Source of the DNA: Roseiarcus sp963835215
Lineage (GTDB): Bacteria > Pseudomonadota > Alphaproteobacteria > Rhizobiales > Beijerinckiaceae
Direction of reading: 5' to 3'
Length of the DNA: 64,000 bases
Assembly (NCBI GenBank): GCA_963835215.1
Contig: CAWIES010000004.1
Coordinates: 62,001-126,000 of the forward strand
The translations under genes and the position numbers were made by a program. Positions 47,920 to 56,649 of this stretch are shown in pieces. Within the stretch, counting starts at the first letter, position 1. Every line of letters starts with the position of its first letter. A model generated the notes under the pieces. That model did no database searches, had not been told where the DNA came from, and worked only from the letters and a program-made list of their open reading frames with translations.

Positions 47920-49050
47920 TCAGCCTCGGTGATAGGCGTGGGGGTGGAACGGCAGGGGCGAGACGCGCGCGGCGAGCGGCTTGCCGCGCACGACCAGCGA
48001 AAGCGCGGCGCCCGGGGCAGCGTTGGCGCTGGCGACATAGCCCATGGCGATTGGCGCGCCGACGCTGGGGCCAAAGCCGCCCGAGGTGACGGCGCCGAGC
48101 GGCGCCCCGGCCGCGTCGACGATTTCCGCGCCCTCGCGCGCCGGCGCCCGGCCATCCGGCCTCAGCCCGACGCGGCGGCGCGCCGGCCCTTCGGCCAGCG
48201 CCTTCTGGATACGCGCGGCGCCAGGAAAACCGCCCTCGACGCGCCGGCGTTTCTGGATCGACCAGGCGAGCCCCGCCTCGATCGGATCAAGGCTCTCGTC
48301 GAGCTCGTGACCGTAGAGGCAGAGGCCCGCTTCGAGCCGCAGCGAATCGCGCGCGCCAAGCCCAATCGGCGCGACCTCGGGCTCGGCGAGCAGGCGGCGG
48401 GCGAACGCGTCGGCCTCTTCGGCGGGCAGCGAGATTTCAAACCCATCTTCGCCGGTATAGCCGGAGCGGGACGCAAAAGCGCCGACCCGTCCGAAGCGAA
48501 TCGGCAGCGCCGCCATGAACGGCGCCGCTTCGAGCCGGCTCTCCGGAGCGAGCCTTTGGAGCACCGCGACCGCGGCGGGCCCCTGCAGCGCGATCAGCGC
48601 CATCTGGTCGAGCCGGGTCAGCCGCACCGAGGCCGGCAGATTTGCCTCCAGCAAAGCGAAATCAACCTCTTTTCGCGAAGCGTTGACGACGAGGTTGAGT
48701 TGACCGTCGGCGCCGGGCGGGCGCGAGACCATCAGATCGTCGATCACGCCGCCCTCGGCGTTGAGAAACTGGGTGTAGCGCTGACGCCCGGGCTGAAGCG
48801 CGAGAATGTCGGCCGGGCAGAGCCGCTCGAGCGCGGCGGCGACGACCGCGTGATCGGGTCCCTCGAGCCGCGCCTGACCCATGTGCGAAACGTCGAACAG
48901 GCCGGCCTCGGCGCGGGTGTGCAGATGTTCGGCGAGAATGCCCGAAGAATACTGGATCGGCATTTCGTAGCCGGCGAACGGCGCCATGCGCGCGCCGAGT
49001 TCGACGTGTAGCGCATAGAGCGGCGTGCGGAGGGTCGCGGATTCCAGCAT
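47920..49050 (-). CDS. gcvT: Aminomethyltransferase (T protein)
   Basis: 376 residues. It transfers the one-carbon unit to tetrahydrofolate and frees ammonia. TPLYALHVELGARMAPFAGY, MPIQYSSGILAEHLHTRAEA, LFDVSHMGQARLEG, GYTGEDGFEISLPAE, LEAGLCLYGHELDE are family landmarks. It is the first gene after the glycine riboswitch; the leader between is about 70 bp. ATG 49050. Confidence 0.95.
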   Translation of the reverse strand: MLESATLRTPLYALHVELGARMAPFAGYEMPIQYSSGILAEHLHTRAEAGLFDVSHMGQARLEGPDHAVVAAALERLCPADILALQPGRQRYTQFLNAEGGVIDDLMVSRPPGADGQLNLVVNASRKEVDFALLEANLPASVRLTRLDQMALIALQGPAAVAVLQRLAPESRLEAAPFMAALPIRFGRVGAFASRSGYTGEDGFEISLPAEEADAFARRLLAEPEVAPIGLGARDSLRLEAGLCLYGHELDESLDPIEAGLAWSIQKRRRVEGGFPGAARIQKALAEGPARRRVGLRPDGRAPAREGAEIVDAAGAPLGAVTSGGFGPSVGAPIAMGYVASANAAPGAALSLVVRGKPLAARVSPLPFHPHAYHRG

Positions 49051-49118
49051 CGGATCACCCCGGTCGCAGACGAACGCGCAGCCGCGGCGCGACGCTCACG
49101 CGCGGCCCGACCGTCGGC

Positions 49119-49308
49119 GCCCCCTCTGTCTTGTGACCTGAGAGATTTCCCGCCGCAATTCAGCGGTTACCCCGTCGGTGGGCTGACGCAAAAACCGCGC
49201 CGACCGCTTTCCAGAGCGTCATCACCCAACGGTCCATCGGCCTGAGCGTTTCCGGGGCGGTTGCGCCTTCGGCGCCGGAGACGAAACGCTCCGGACTCTT
49301 CCGCTGGG
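49119..49308 (-). ncRNA. Tandem glycine riboswitch upstream of gcvT
   Basis: On the minus strand aptamer 1 reads GGAAGAGTCCGGAG, GCGCCGAAGGCGCAACCGCC, CCGGAAACGCTCAGGC and GGACCG. Aptamer 2 follows after a short linker: GACGCTCTGGAAAGCGG, CCACCGACGGGGTAACCGCT, AAATCTCTCAGGTCACAAGA, CAGAGGGGGC. Both have the conserved cores (GCCGAAGG / ACCGACGG and CTCAGG). Glycine binding switches on the gcv operon in known cases. Boundaries are approximate. Confidence 0.93.
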
Positions 49309-49354
49309 TGTCTTCGACTGACGTGTCCGAACAAGCCCGAAGCGTTGGGCTTTG

Positions 49355-50041
49355 TCAATCTGGGGCGGGGGTCTTCGCGGCGGCGGGGGTCTTGGGCGCG
49401 CGCGGCTTACGCGGCTTGGGCGGCGGGGGCGTCATCTTGCCGCTGTCGAAGCCGACGGTGAGCGTGTAGTCGTCGGCAAGGTCGGTGCGGGTCATCGGCA
49501 GGAGGATTGGTTCGGTGACGAACGTGAACGGCGCGCCATCGGTGGACGGGCTATCCGCCTCGACCTTGTAGATCTTGGAGAAGGCGTCCTTGTGCAGGAC
49601 TTCGTCGTGAACGACGACGCGCAAGGGCACGCTGTAGCTGCCCGGCCCGCCTGCCGGGCCAATCAGCAGACGGCCCGAGACGCCGACCTTGAGAGTGAAT
49701 TGGTTGTTGGAGACCGGCGCGCATTCGCGCGCAGTCTGGCCGATGTCGAACTGATAGCGCACCGACGAATTGTCGGCTCCCCCGACCCGCGCCGAGGCGC
49801 CGCCCTCGTCGATCTCGACCGACGGGCAGTCGAGCTCCGCGGCGGTGAGCGGCAAACGGACGACTTTCTCCGCCGGCGTCTGTCCTTCCTTGGCGGGACT
49901 TACGATCTGGGGGGAGGTCATTCCCGGATCGGTGCGCTGGCCGCCAAACCAGCCGTCCATGCTGCCGCAACCGGCGCACAAACTCGCGGCGGCAAGCGCC
50001 GCCAACAGGGGCAGGGGGCGGGGAAAAGCGATCGCGGTCAT
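49355..50041 (-). CDS. Lipoprotein of unknown function
   Basis: 228 residues from ATG 50041. Signal peptide PLPLLAALAAASLCAGCGSM with lipobox LCAGC or AGC, so the mature protein is likely anchored through Cys. Then TAAELDCPSVEIDEGGASAR, VRYQFDIGQTARECAP, KVGVSGRLLIGPAGGPGSYS and VPLRVVVHDEVLHK; the C-terminus is Pro/Lys/Ala-rich. Conserved in Hyphomicrobiales as far as I recall; function unknown. It lies next to an IalB-type gene. Confidence 0.7.
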   Translation of the reverse strand: MTAIAFPRPLPLLAALAAASLCAGCGSMDGWFGGQRTDPGMTSPQIVSPAKEGQTPAEKVVRLPLTAAELDCPSVEIDEGGASARVGGADNSSVRYQFDIGQTARECAPVSNNQFTLKVGVSGRLLIGPAGGPGSYSVPLRVVVHDEVLHKDAFSKIYKVEADSPSTDGAPFTFVTEPILLPMTRTDLADDYTLTVGFDSGKMTPPPPKPRKPRAPKTPAAAKTPAPD

Positions 50042-50117
50042 TGGATTACGCTCCAGATCGGCAGAACTCACCCCGTCGGGGTCGCCTCGCGGCGGCCTCT
50101 TCAGGCTAGGGCCTAGG

Positions 50118-50663
50118 CTACGGCAGCTTGTCGAACGCGTCCCTGAAGCCGGTCATCGACGCCGGCACGCCGATGCCCTCTTCGGGAGTCTGAAACAATA
50201 CCAGCGTGATCGTCTTGGCGGCGCTCATCCGGTCGAGCAACTTATCGTCGATCAGCGTTTCGGCGACGCAGCCGTTGGGCAGGCAGCGCACGAAACTCAT
50301 TCGGCCAAAATCGTCGGCGTCGAGCTTGAGCTCGAGGCCGGTTGGAATCAGAACGCCGAGCGGAGCGATGACGCGCAGCAGTCGCGCCTTGTGGTCCGCT
50401 GTCTTGAGGGCGATCACAACGAGCGTCACGTTCGGCCGCTCGTCATCGACCACGCTCTGCACGATTGCACACTGCGCAGTCGTTGCGCCGGGCGGCGTCT
50501 CGCAGCGGGTCTCCCACGCGCTCGGCGCATCACCTGCCGCCGCGCTCGCCGGAGCGGCGCTCGCCAGCGCGATCGGAATCGCGCAGAGGGCCGCAATTGC
50601 GGCGCGTAACGTACGGTCGGCCGGTTTCGCTCGGTCTCCGCCGCCCGCACGATCCAAAGCCAT
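50118..50663 (-). CDS. Invasion-associated locus B (IalB) family protein
   Basis: 181 residues from ATG 50663. Signal peptide LRAAIAALCAIPIALASAAP. The mature part WETRCETPPGATTAQCAIVQ, TLVVIALKTADHKARLLRVI, APLGVLIPTGLELKLDADDF and RCLPNGCVAETLIDDKLLDR shows the family's cysteines and the P-x-G-x-x-L-x-x-D block. Periplasmic. In Bartonella IalB is linked to host-cell invasion, but most homologues are in free-living bacteria and have no known role. Confidence 0.8.
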   Translation of the reverse strand: MALDRAGGGDRAKPADRTLRAAIAALCAIPIALASAAPASAAAGDAPSAWETRCETPPGATTAQCAIVQSVVDDERPNVTLVVIALKTADHKARLLRVIAPLGVLIPTGLELKLDADDFGRMSFVRCLPNGCVAETLIDDKLLDRMSAAKTITLVLFQTPEEGIGVPASMTGFRDAFDKLP

Positions 50664-50899
50664 GTATGCCGCTGTCCACTCGCCGTCCAATCCCTTGCCC
50701 TATCAAAAGTCGCAGCCCTGTCAAGGCGCGGGCGCCGAATCCGTGGGCGCCATGCAAAGGCCGTCTTTAGCATTTGCAAAACGACAGAATCCGGTATGAT
50801 GCCGCACCGGCTGCTGCGCTGCGTCGCAGTGCGGGTGCTTGGCTGCAAGGCATGCGGAACGCGGCCAGCGGCATCGTCGATCAGGGGAGCAGGCTAGAC

Positions 50900-51781
50900 A
50901 TGAGGCAAGGCGGACGCGTGGCGCGAATTCGAGCCGTGGTTTGGGCGGTGAGCGCTGCGGCGAGTGCGTTGTCGGCGGGCGTCGCCCGCGCTGCGACTTA
51001 CGGGCGCCCCGAGGACGGCCAGATGGGGTTCCAACTGCCGGTCACGGACATCGCCCGCGACATCCAGTGGTTCCATAACGACATCCTCCTTCCGGTGACC
51101 GTCGTAATTTCGCTGTTCGTGTTGGGGCTGCTGATCTACGTCGTTTGGCGCTTTAGGGAGACGGCCAATCCGACCCCCTCGCGCACCACCCACAACGCCG
51201 CGCTCGAAGTCGTCTGGACGATCGTGCCGGTGATCATTTTGGTGTTCATTGCGGTGCCCTCGTTCCGTCTGCTGACGCTGCAGTTGGAAATCCCGCCCTC
51301 GGACGTCACGGTCAAGGTGACGGGCGAGCAGTGGCACTGGACCTACACCTATCCCAAGGATGAGGGCGACTTCTCCTTCGATTCCTTCATGAAAGAAGAC
51401 AAGGAACTGAAACCGGAGAACGGCGACATCCGGCTGCTCTCGGTCGACAACGAGGCGGTGGTTCCGGTCGACAAGGTCGTGCGCGTCGAGGTCACTGCCG
51501 TTGACGTCATTCACTCCTTCGTCGTCCAGTCCTTCGGCGTGCGCGTCGACGCGATACCGGGCCGCCTGAACGAGACCTGGTTCAAGGCCGATCGCATCGG
51601 CGTGTATTACGGGCAGTGCTCGAAGCTGTGCGGCCAGGACCACGCCTTCATGCCGATCGTGTTCCGCGTCGTCAGTCAGGAAGATTACGCGGCGTGGCTC
51701 GCCGCGGCGAAGACGAAGTTCGCCGCCGCGACGGACGCGACCCGCGTTGCGGACGCCGCCGCCGAAAAGACGGGCCAGTAA
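50900..51781 (+). CDS. coxB: Cytochrome c oxidase subunit II
   Basis: 293 residues from ATG 50900, ribosome site GGGGAGCAGG. Signal peptide up to VARA-ATY, two transmembrane helices (PVTVVISLFVLGLLIYVVWR; VWTIVPVIILVFIAVPSFRL), then the cupredoxin domain with VTGEQWHWTYTYP, DVIHSFVVQSFGVRVDA and the CuA site YGQCSKLCGQDHAFMP. It accepts electrons from cytochrome c at the aa3 oxidase. First gene of the operon; 237 bp upstream to IalB give room for divergent promoters. Confidence 0.96.
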   Translation: MRQGGRVARIRAVVWAVSAAASALSAGVARAATYGRPEDGQMGFQLPVTDIARDIQWFHNDILLPVTVVISLFVLGLLIYVVWRFRETANPTPSRTTHNAALEVVWTIVPVIILVFIAVPSFRLLTLQLEIPPSDVTVKVTGEQWHWTYTYPKDEGDFSFDSFMKEDKELKPENGDIRLLSVDNEAVVPVDKVVRVEVTAVDVIHSFVVQSFGVRVDAIPGRLNETWFKADRIGVYYGQCSKLCGQDHAFMPIVFRVVSQEDYAAWLAAAKTKFAAATDATRVADAAAEKTGQ

Positions 51782-51849
51782 GGCCAGGCTGGCCAACGCG
51801 CTCGCCAGGACGCGGCGGGGCGACAGGATATTCTCGAGGGAAGGCAATC

Positions 51850-53511
51850 ATGGCGACCGACGCTGCTGTGCATCACGACGAGGGCCATCCGACCGGTTGG
51901 CGGCGGTATCTCTACTCGACCAACCACAAAGACATCGGCACCCTCTATCTGATTTTCGCGGTGATCGCCGGCCTGATCGGCTCGGCGCTCTCGGGCGCGA
52001 TGCGCATGGAGCTGATGTCCCCGGGGATCCAAGTCTTTCCGGTCATCTCGCACATCCTCGCCGGCACGTCGCTCGATGACATCGCCGCCGCCAAGAACAT
52101 GTACAACGTCTTCATCACCGCTCACGGCTTGATCATGATCTTCTTCGTGGTGATGCCGGCGATGATCGGCGGTTTCGGCAATTGGTTCGTGCCCCTGATG
52201 ATCGGCGCGCCGGACATGGCCTTCCCGCGCATGAACAACATTTCGTTCTGGCTGCTGCCGGCCTCGTTCTCGCTGCTCATCCTGTCGATGTTCGTCGAAG
52301 GCTCGCCCGGCATGCATGGCTTTGGCGGCGGCTGGGTGATGTATCCGCCGTTCTCATCGTTGGCGGGCACGCCCGGACCGGCGATGGATTTCGTCATCCT
52401 GTCGATCCATCTGGCGGGCGCTTCGTCGATCCTGGGCGCGATCAACTTCATCACCACCATCTTCAACATGCGTGCGCCGGGCATGACGATGCACCGCATG
52501 CCGCTGTTCGTCTGGTCGTTGCTGGTGACCACGTTCCTGCTGGTGCTGGCGCTGCCGGTGCTGGCGGGCGGCATCACCATGTTGCTCACCGACCGCAATT
52601 TCGGCACCACCTTCTTCAATCCGGCGGGCGGCGGCGATCCCTTGCTGTTCCAGCATTTGTTCTGGTTCTTCGGCCACCCCGAGGTCTACATCCTCATCCT
52701 GCCCGGCTTTGGCATCATCAGCCAGATCATCTCGACCTTCTCGAAGAAGCCGGTGTTCGGCTATCTCGGTATGGTCTACGCGATGGTGGCGATCGGCGCC
52801 GTCGGCTTCGTGGTGTGGGCGCATCACATGTACACCGTCGGTCTGTCGCTCAACACCCAGCGCTATTTCGTGTTCGCGACGATGGTGATCGCCGTGCCGA
52901 CCGGCGTGAAGGTCTTCTCGTGGATCGCAACGATGTGGGGCGGCTCGATCTCGATGCGCGCGCCGATGTTGTGGGCGATTGGCTTCATCTTCCTCTTCAC
53001 GGTCGGGGGCGTCACCGGCGTCGTGCTCGCCAACGCCGGCGTCGATCGCGCGTTGCACGAGACCTACTACGTCGTTGCGCACTTCCACTACGTGATGGGG
53101 GTGGCGGCGATCTTCGCGATCTTTGCCGGCTTCTACTACTGGTTCCCGAAAATGTCGGGCTATATGTACAACGAAAGTCTCGCCAAATTACATTTCTGGG
53201 TGATGTTCGTCGGCGTGAACCTGACCTTCTTCCCGCAGCATTTCCTCGGCCTGGCGGGTATGCCGCGGCGCTATATCGACTATCCCGAGGCCTATTCGCA
53301 GTGGAACTTCGTCTCCTCGATCGGCGCCTATATCGCCGGCGTGGCGACGATCGTGTTCCTCTATACGGTCTACGAAGCCTTCGCGCGCAAACGCGTGGCT
53401 GGCGACAATCCTTGGGGCGTGGGGGCGACGACGCTCGAGTGGACTCTGCCTTCGCCCCCGGCGTTCCACTCATACGAGACGCTGCCGCGTATCGTTGGCC
53501 TCGAGCACTAG
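51850..53511 (+). CDS. coxA: Cytochrome c oxidase subunit I (aa3 type)
   Basis: 553 residues, 12 membrane spans. It holds haem a and the haem a3-CuB centre. Conserved: YSTNHKDIGTLYLIFAVIAG, FITAHGLIMIFFVVMPAMIG, FFGHPEVYILILPGFGIISQ (CuB His and the cross-linked Tyr), WAHHMYTVGLSL, TYYVVAHFHYVMGVAAIFAI. The proton-channel residues of the A1-type oxidases (for example E in PEVYI) are present. Confidence 0.97.
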   Translation: MATDAAVHHDEGHPTGWRRYLYSTNHKDIGTLYLIFAVIAGLIGSALSGAMRMELMSPGIQVFPVISHILAGTSLDDIAAAKNMYNVFITAHGLIMIFFVVMPAMIGGFGNWFVPLMIGAPDMAFPRMNNISFWLLPASFSLLILSMFVEGSPGMHGFGGGWVMYPPFSSLAGTPGPAMDFVILSIHLAGASSILGAINFITTIFNMRAPGMTMHRMPLFVWSLLVTTFLLVLALPVLAGGITMLLTDRNFGTTFFNPAGGGDPLLFQHLFWFFGHPEVYILILPGFGIISQIISTFSKKPVFGYLGMVYAMVAIGAVGFVVWAHHMYTVGLSLNTQRYFVFATMVIAVPTGVKVFSWIATMWGGSISMRAPMLWAIGFIFLFTVGGVTGVVLANAGVDRALHETYYVVAHFHYVMGVAAIFAIFAGFYYWFPKMSGYMYNESLAKLHFWVMFVGVNLTFFPQHFLGLAGMPRRYIDYPEAYSQWNFVSSIGAYIAGVATIVFLYTVYEAFARKRVAGDNPWGVGATTLEWTLPSPPAFHSYETLPRIVGLEH

Positions 53512-53544
53512 GGCCGGGTGGATGGCGATTGTGATGGCGCGGCC

Positions 53545-54489
53545 ATGAGCCTGACGAGCGAACCGAACGCTTCCTTCGCGAGCGCGGCGAGCGCCGATGG
53601 CGCGACGCCGGGCGACTATTTCGCGCTGCTCAAGCCGCGCGTGATGTCGCTGGTCGTGCTGACGGCGCTGGCGGGCCTGCTGTGCGCGCCCCAGCCGATC
53701 CACCCGGTCGTCGGTTTCGCCGCGCTGCTCGCGATTGCAGTCGGGGCGGGAGCGGCTGGCGCGCTGAACATGTGGTGGGACGCCGACATCGATGCGCTGA
53801 TGGCGCGCACGCGTTTGCGGCCGGTGCCGGCAGGTCGGATTGAGGCTGGCGAGGCGCTCGGCTTCGGCCTGACGCTGTCGCTGCTCGCGGTGATAACTCT
53901 CGCGGCGGCGACCAATCTGCTGGCCGCCGGGCTGCTCGCCTTCACGATATTCTTCTATGTCGTCATCTACACGATGTGGCTGAAGCGTCGCACACCGCTC
54001 AACATCGTCATCGGCGGCGCCGCCGGCGCGCTGCCCCCGGTCGTCGGCTATGCGGCGGCGAGCGGCAGCGTCAGTCTCGGCGTGTTGTCGCTGTTCGCCG
54101 TGATCTTCATGTGGACGCCGCCCCATTTCTGGGCGTTGGCGCTGGTCAAGAGCGGCGACTATCAGCGCGCCGGCGTGCCGATGTTGCCCAACGTGCGCGG
54201 CGCGTCGCGCACTCGGCTGGAAATCCTCCTCTATTCGCTCGTGCTCGCGCCCCTCGGCCTCGCGCCGTGGGTGACTGGACTTGGCGGGAGGCTCTACGCG
54301 ATTGCGGCGGTGGTCGCCGGCGCAGCGCTCTTGGTCATGGCGGCGCGGGTCTATCGTGTCCGCGAAGGCGCCGCGGCCAACAAGGCGGCGATGCAGATGT
54401 TCGGCTTCTCGATCGTCTATCTCTTCGTCCTCGTCACCCTGCTGATCGTCGAGCGCGTCGTGCCGGCGATCGGGCAGGCGGGCTGGTGA
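53545..54489 (+). CDS. ctaB: Protohaem IX farnesyltransferase (haem O synthase)
   Basis: 314 residues from ATG 53545; GTG 53518 is another in-frame start. It adds a farnesyl tail to haem b, needed for haem a. YFALLKPRVMSLVVLTALAG, NMWWDADIDALMARTRLRPV (N-x-x-x-D-x-x-x-D), YTMWLKRRTPLNIVIGGAAG and MWTPPHFWALALVKSGDYQR match UbiA-type CtaB. Eight or nine spans. Between coxA and coxF as in other Hyphomicrobiales. Confidence 0.94.
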   Translation: MSLTSEPNASFASAASADGATPGDYFALLKPRVMSLVVLTALAGLLCAPQPIHPVVGFAALLAIAVGAGAAGALNMWWDADIDALMARTRLRPVPAGRIEAGEALGFGLTLSLLAVITLAAATNLLAAGLLAFTIFFYVVIYTMWLKRRTPLNIVIGGAAGALPPVVGYAAASGSVSLGVLSLFAVIFMWTPPHFWALALVKSGDYQRAGVPMLPNVRGASRTRLEILLYSLVLAPLGLAPWVTGLGGRLYAIAAVVAGAALLVMAARVYRVREGAAANKAAMQMFGFSIVYLFVLVTLLIVERVVPAIGQAGW

Positions 54490-54499
54490 GGAAATTGGC

Positions 54500-54658
54500 A
54501 TGATCGCGCCGCTCGACGAAGCCTCGCTCGTCGCCGCCCGGCTACGCAACCTGCGCCGCCGCAATCTCGCCGTCGGCCTCGCGATCGGCTTTCTCGCCGC
54601 GCTGTTCTACGCGATCGCGATCGTCAAGCTCGGTCCCGAGGCGTTGCGCCCGCTATGA
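54500..54658 (+). CDS. CoxF-like small membrane protein
   Basis: 52 residues: short charged start (LVAARLRNLRRRNLAVGL), one membrane span (AIGFLAALFYAIAIVKLG). It sits where small CoxF-type proteins are found between ctaB and ctaG in alphaproteobacteria, and its stop overlaps the ctaG start (ATGA). Role in oxidase assembly or stability is inferred by position. Confidence 0.75.
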   Translation: MIAPLDEASLVAARLRNLRRRNLAVGLAIGFLAALFYAIAIVKLGPEALRPL

Positions 54659-55278
54659 ACGCTTCCTCGCCCCGCGCGCCACTCTCCCTCGACCGTCGCA
54701 ATCTGCGCGTCGGCCTGATCGCCGGCGCGACCGCCCTGGCAATGGTCGGCGCCTCCTTCGCGGCGGTGCCGCTCTATGCGGCGTTTTGCCGGGCGACCGG
54801 CTTTGCCGGCACCACCCAGGTGGCGCATGTCGCTCCGGCGGCGCGCGGCGCGCGCGAACTGACCGTCAGCTTCGACGCCAATGTCGCGCCCGGCCTTAGC
54901 TGGACCTTCGAGCCGGAGACGGCGAGCGTGCGCCTGCGCACCGGTGCGACGACCACGGTGTTCTTTCGCGTCCACAATCTCGAGCCGCATGAAACCGGGG
55001 CGGTCGCGGTGTTCAACGTGACGCCGGAAGTTTCGGGCGCGTGGTTCGACAAGATTTCCTGCTTCTGCTTTTCCGAGCAGCATCTTGGCCCCAACGAAAC
55101 CGCCGAGCTGCCGGTCGTGTTCTTCCTCGATCCGCATCTCGAGCAGGATCACACCATGGACGACGTTGGGGCGATCACGCTGTCCTACACGCTGTTCGCC
55201 GCCAAGGACGACGGCAAGGACGCCGCCAAGCCGGTGGCGCTTGCGCCGCCGTCGGATACTGCGCCGCCGCGACTATAA
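54655..55278 (+). CDS. ctaG: Cytochrome c oxidase assembly protein CtaG/Cox11
   Basis: 207 residues. One N-terminal span (GLIAGATALAMVGASFAAVP) then a periplasmic domain. YAAFCRATGFAGTTQ and FDKISCFCFSEQHLGPNETA (copper-binding CFCF) are diagnostic. It inserts CuB into subunit I. ATG 54655 overlaps coxF. Confidence 0.95.
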   Translation: MNASSPRAPLSLDRRNLRVGLIAGATALAMVGASFAAVPLYAAFCRATGFAGTTQVAHVAPAARGARELTVSFDANVAPGLSWTFEPETASVRLRTGATTTVFFRVHNLEPHETGAVAVFNVTPEVSGAWFDKISCFCFSEQHLGPNETAELPVVFFLDPHLEQDHTMDDVGAITLSYTLFAAKDDGKDAAKPVALAPPSDTAPPRL

Positions 55279-55356
55279 GGGCGGGCGCCCGCGAAGCGCC
55301 CGATACGATCACAACCGAACGGCGGCGAGGCCGGTCGGCACGAGTAGGGGAACAGA

Positions 55357-56226
55357 ATGGCCGACGCCCACGCCAAGCCGCATCACGACTACCATCTCGT
55401 CAACCCCAGCCCGTGGCCGCTGGTGGGCGCGGGCTTCGCCTTCCTTACGGCGTTCGGCCTGATCCTGACGATGCACGCCAAGGACATGGCGCTCGGTCGG
55501 TTCGGCCCGGCGTTGCTCGGCATCGGCTTCGCCGGCATCCTCTATGTGATGGCCTCGTGGTGGATGGACGTCATCCACGAAGCGGAGACCGGCGACCACA
55601 CCCGCGTCGTGCAGATCAGCCATCGCTACGGCATGATCCTGTTCATCGCCTCCGAGGTGATGTTCTTCGTCGCTTGGTTCTGGGCGTTCTTCGACGCGTC
55701 GTTGTTCACCAACGAAACGATCCAATACGGTCGTGTCGCCTTCACCGGCGGCGTGTGGCCGCCCAAGGGCACCGAGGTTCTCGATCCGCTCAACCTGCCG
55801 CTGCTCAACACGCTGCTGCTGGTCACCTCCGGCGCGACGGTCACCTGGGCCCATCACGCGTTGCTGCACAACGACCGCCAGGGGCTCAAGATCGGCCTGA
55901 CGCTGACGATCCTGCTCGGCCTGTGCTTCACCTGCGTGCAGGGCTGGGAATATGCCCACGCGCCCTTCGCCTTCAAGAACTCGATCTACGGCGCGACCTT
56001 CTTCATGGCGACCGGCTTCCACGGCGCGCATGTCATCATCGGCACGATCTTCCTCATCGTCTGTCTGGTGCGCGCCAGAGCTGGCCAGTTCACGCCTGAG
56101 CAGCACCTCGGCTTCGAGTTCGCCGCTTGGTACTGGCATTTCGTCGACGTGGTCTGGCTGTTCCTGTTCTGCTGCATCTACGTCTGGGGCTCGTGGGGCG
56201 CGGTGATCGAGGGAGCGACGGGTTGA
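55357..56226 (+). CDS. coxC: Cytochrome c oxidase subunit III
   Basis: 289 residues, seven spans. HHDYHLVNPSPWPLVGAGFA, HRYGMILFIASEVMFFVAWF, WAFFDASLF, TWAHHALLHNDRQG, FHGAHVIIGTIFLIVCLVRA and WYWHFVDVVWLFLFCCIYVW. It stabilises subunit I. The 78-bp gap after ctaG contains a GC-rich hairpin (gggcgcccgcgaagcgccc). Confidence 0.96.
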   Translation: MADAHAKPHHDYHLVNPSPWPLVGAGFAFLTAFGLILTMHAKDMALGRFGPALLGIGFAGILYVMASWWMDVIHEAETGDHTRVVQISHRYGMILFIASEVMFFVAWFWAFFDASLFTNETIQYGRVAFTGGVWPPKGTEVLDPLNLPLLNTLLLVTSGATVTWAHHALLHNDRQGLKIGLTLTILLGLCFTCVQGWEYAHAPFAFKNSIYGATFFMATGFHGAHVIIGTIFLIVCLVRARAGQFTPEQHLGFEFAAWYWHFVDVVWLFLFCCIYVWGSWGAVIEGATG

Positions 56227-56268
56227 CGCGCTGTCGGCGCGCCGCCCGCTCGATGAGGATGATGCGCG

Positions 56269-56649
56269 ATGGTCGATGAGGCGGGGGGCGTAGCGCCCTC
56301 GCCGATCGTCACTGGCCTTGCCGGGCGCTGCCCGCGCTGCGGCCGGGGCGCGATGTTCTCGAGTTTCCTCACAGTGGCGCCGGCATGCAAGGCGTGTGGG
56401 CTCGACTTCAGCTTCGCCGACGCTGGCGATGGTCCGGCGGTGTTCGTCACGCTGATCGGCGGCTTCCTGATCCTGGGCGCGGTGCTTGGCGTCCAGGTCG
56501 CCTACGACCCGCCGTTGTGGGTCTACCCGCTCATCTTCATCCCGCTGACGTTGATCGTCTGCCTCGGTTTGCTCAGGCCGTTCAAAGGCCTGCTGATCGC
56601 CTCGCAGTTCGTCAATCGGGCGGCGCCGGGACGGCTGGAACGGCCGTGA
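56269..56649 (+). CDS. DUF983 family protein
   Basis: 126 residues. Two CxxC pairs (GRCPRCGRGAMF, ACKACGLDFSF) that could bind zinc or another metal, then two membrane spans (FVTLIGGFLILGAVLGVQVA; PLIFIPLTLIVCLGLLRPF). Standard neighbour of coxC in alphaproteobacteria; function unproven. Stop overlaps the SURF1 start (GTGA). Confidence 0.88.
   Translation: MVDEAGGVAPSPIVTGLAGRCPRCGRGAMFSSFLTVAPACKACGLDFSFADAGDGPAVFVTLIGGFLILGAVLGVQVAYDPPLWVYPLIFIPLTLIVCLGLLRPFKGLLIASQFVNRAAPGRLERP

Noticed and set aside
47065..49011. Long plus-strand open frame (about 650 codons) opposite gcvPA, gcvH and gcvT
   Set aside because: It is antisense to three clearly coding genes and its composition (Arg, Asp, Gly, Ala) is that of GC-rich antisense frames.
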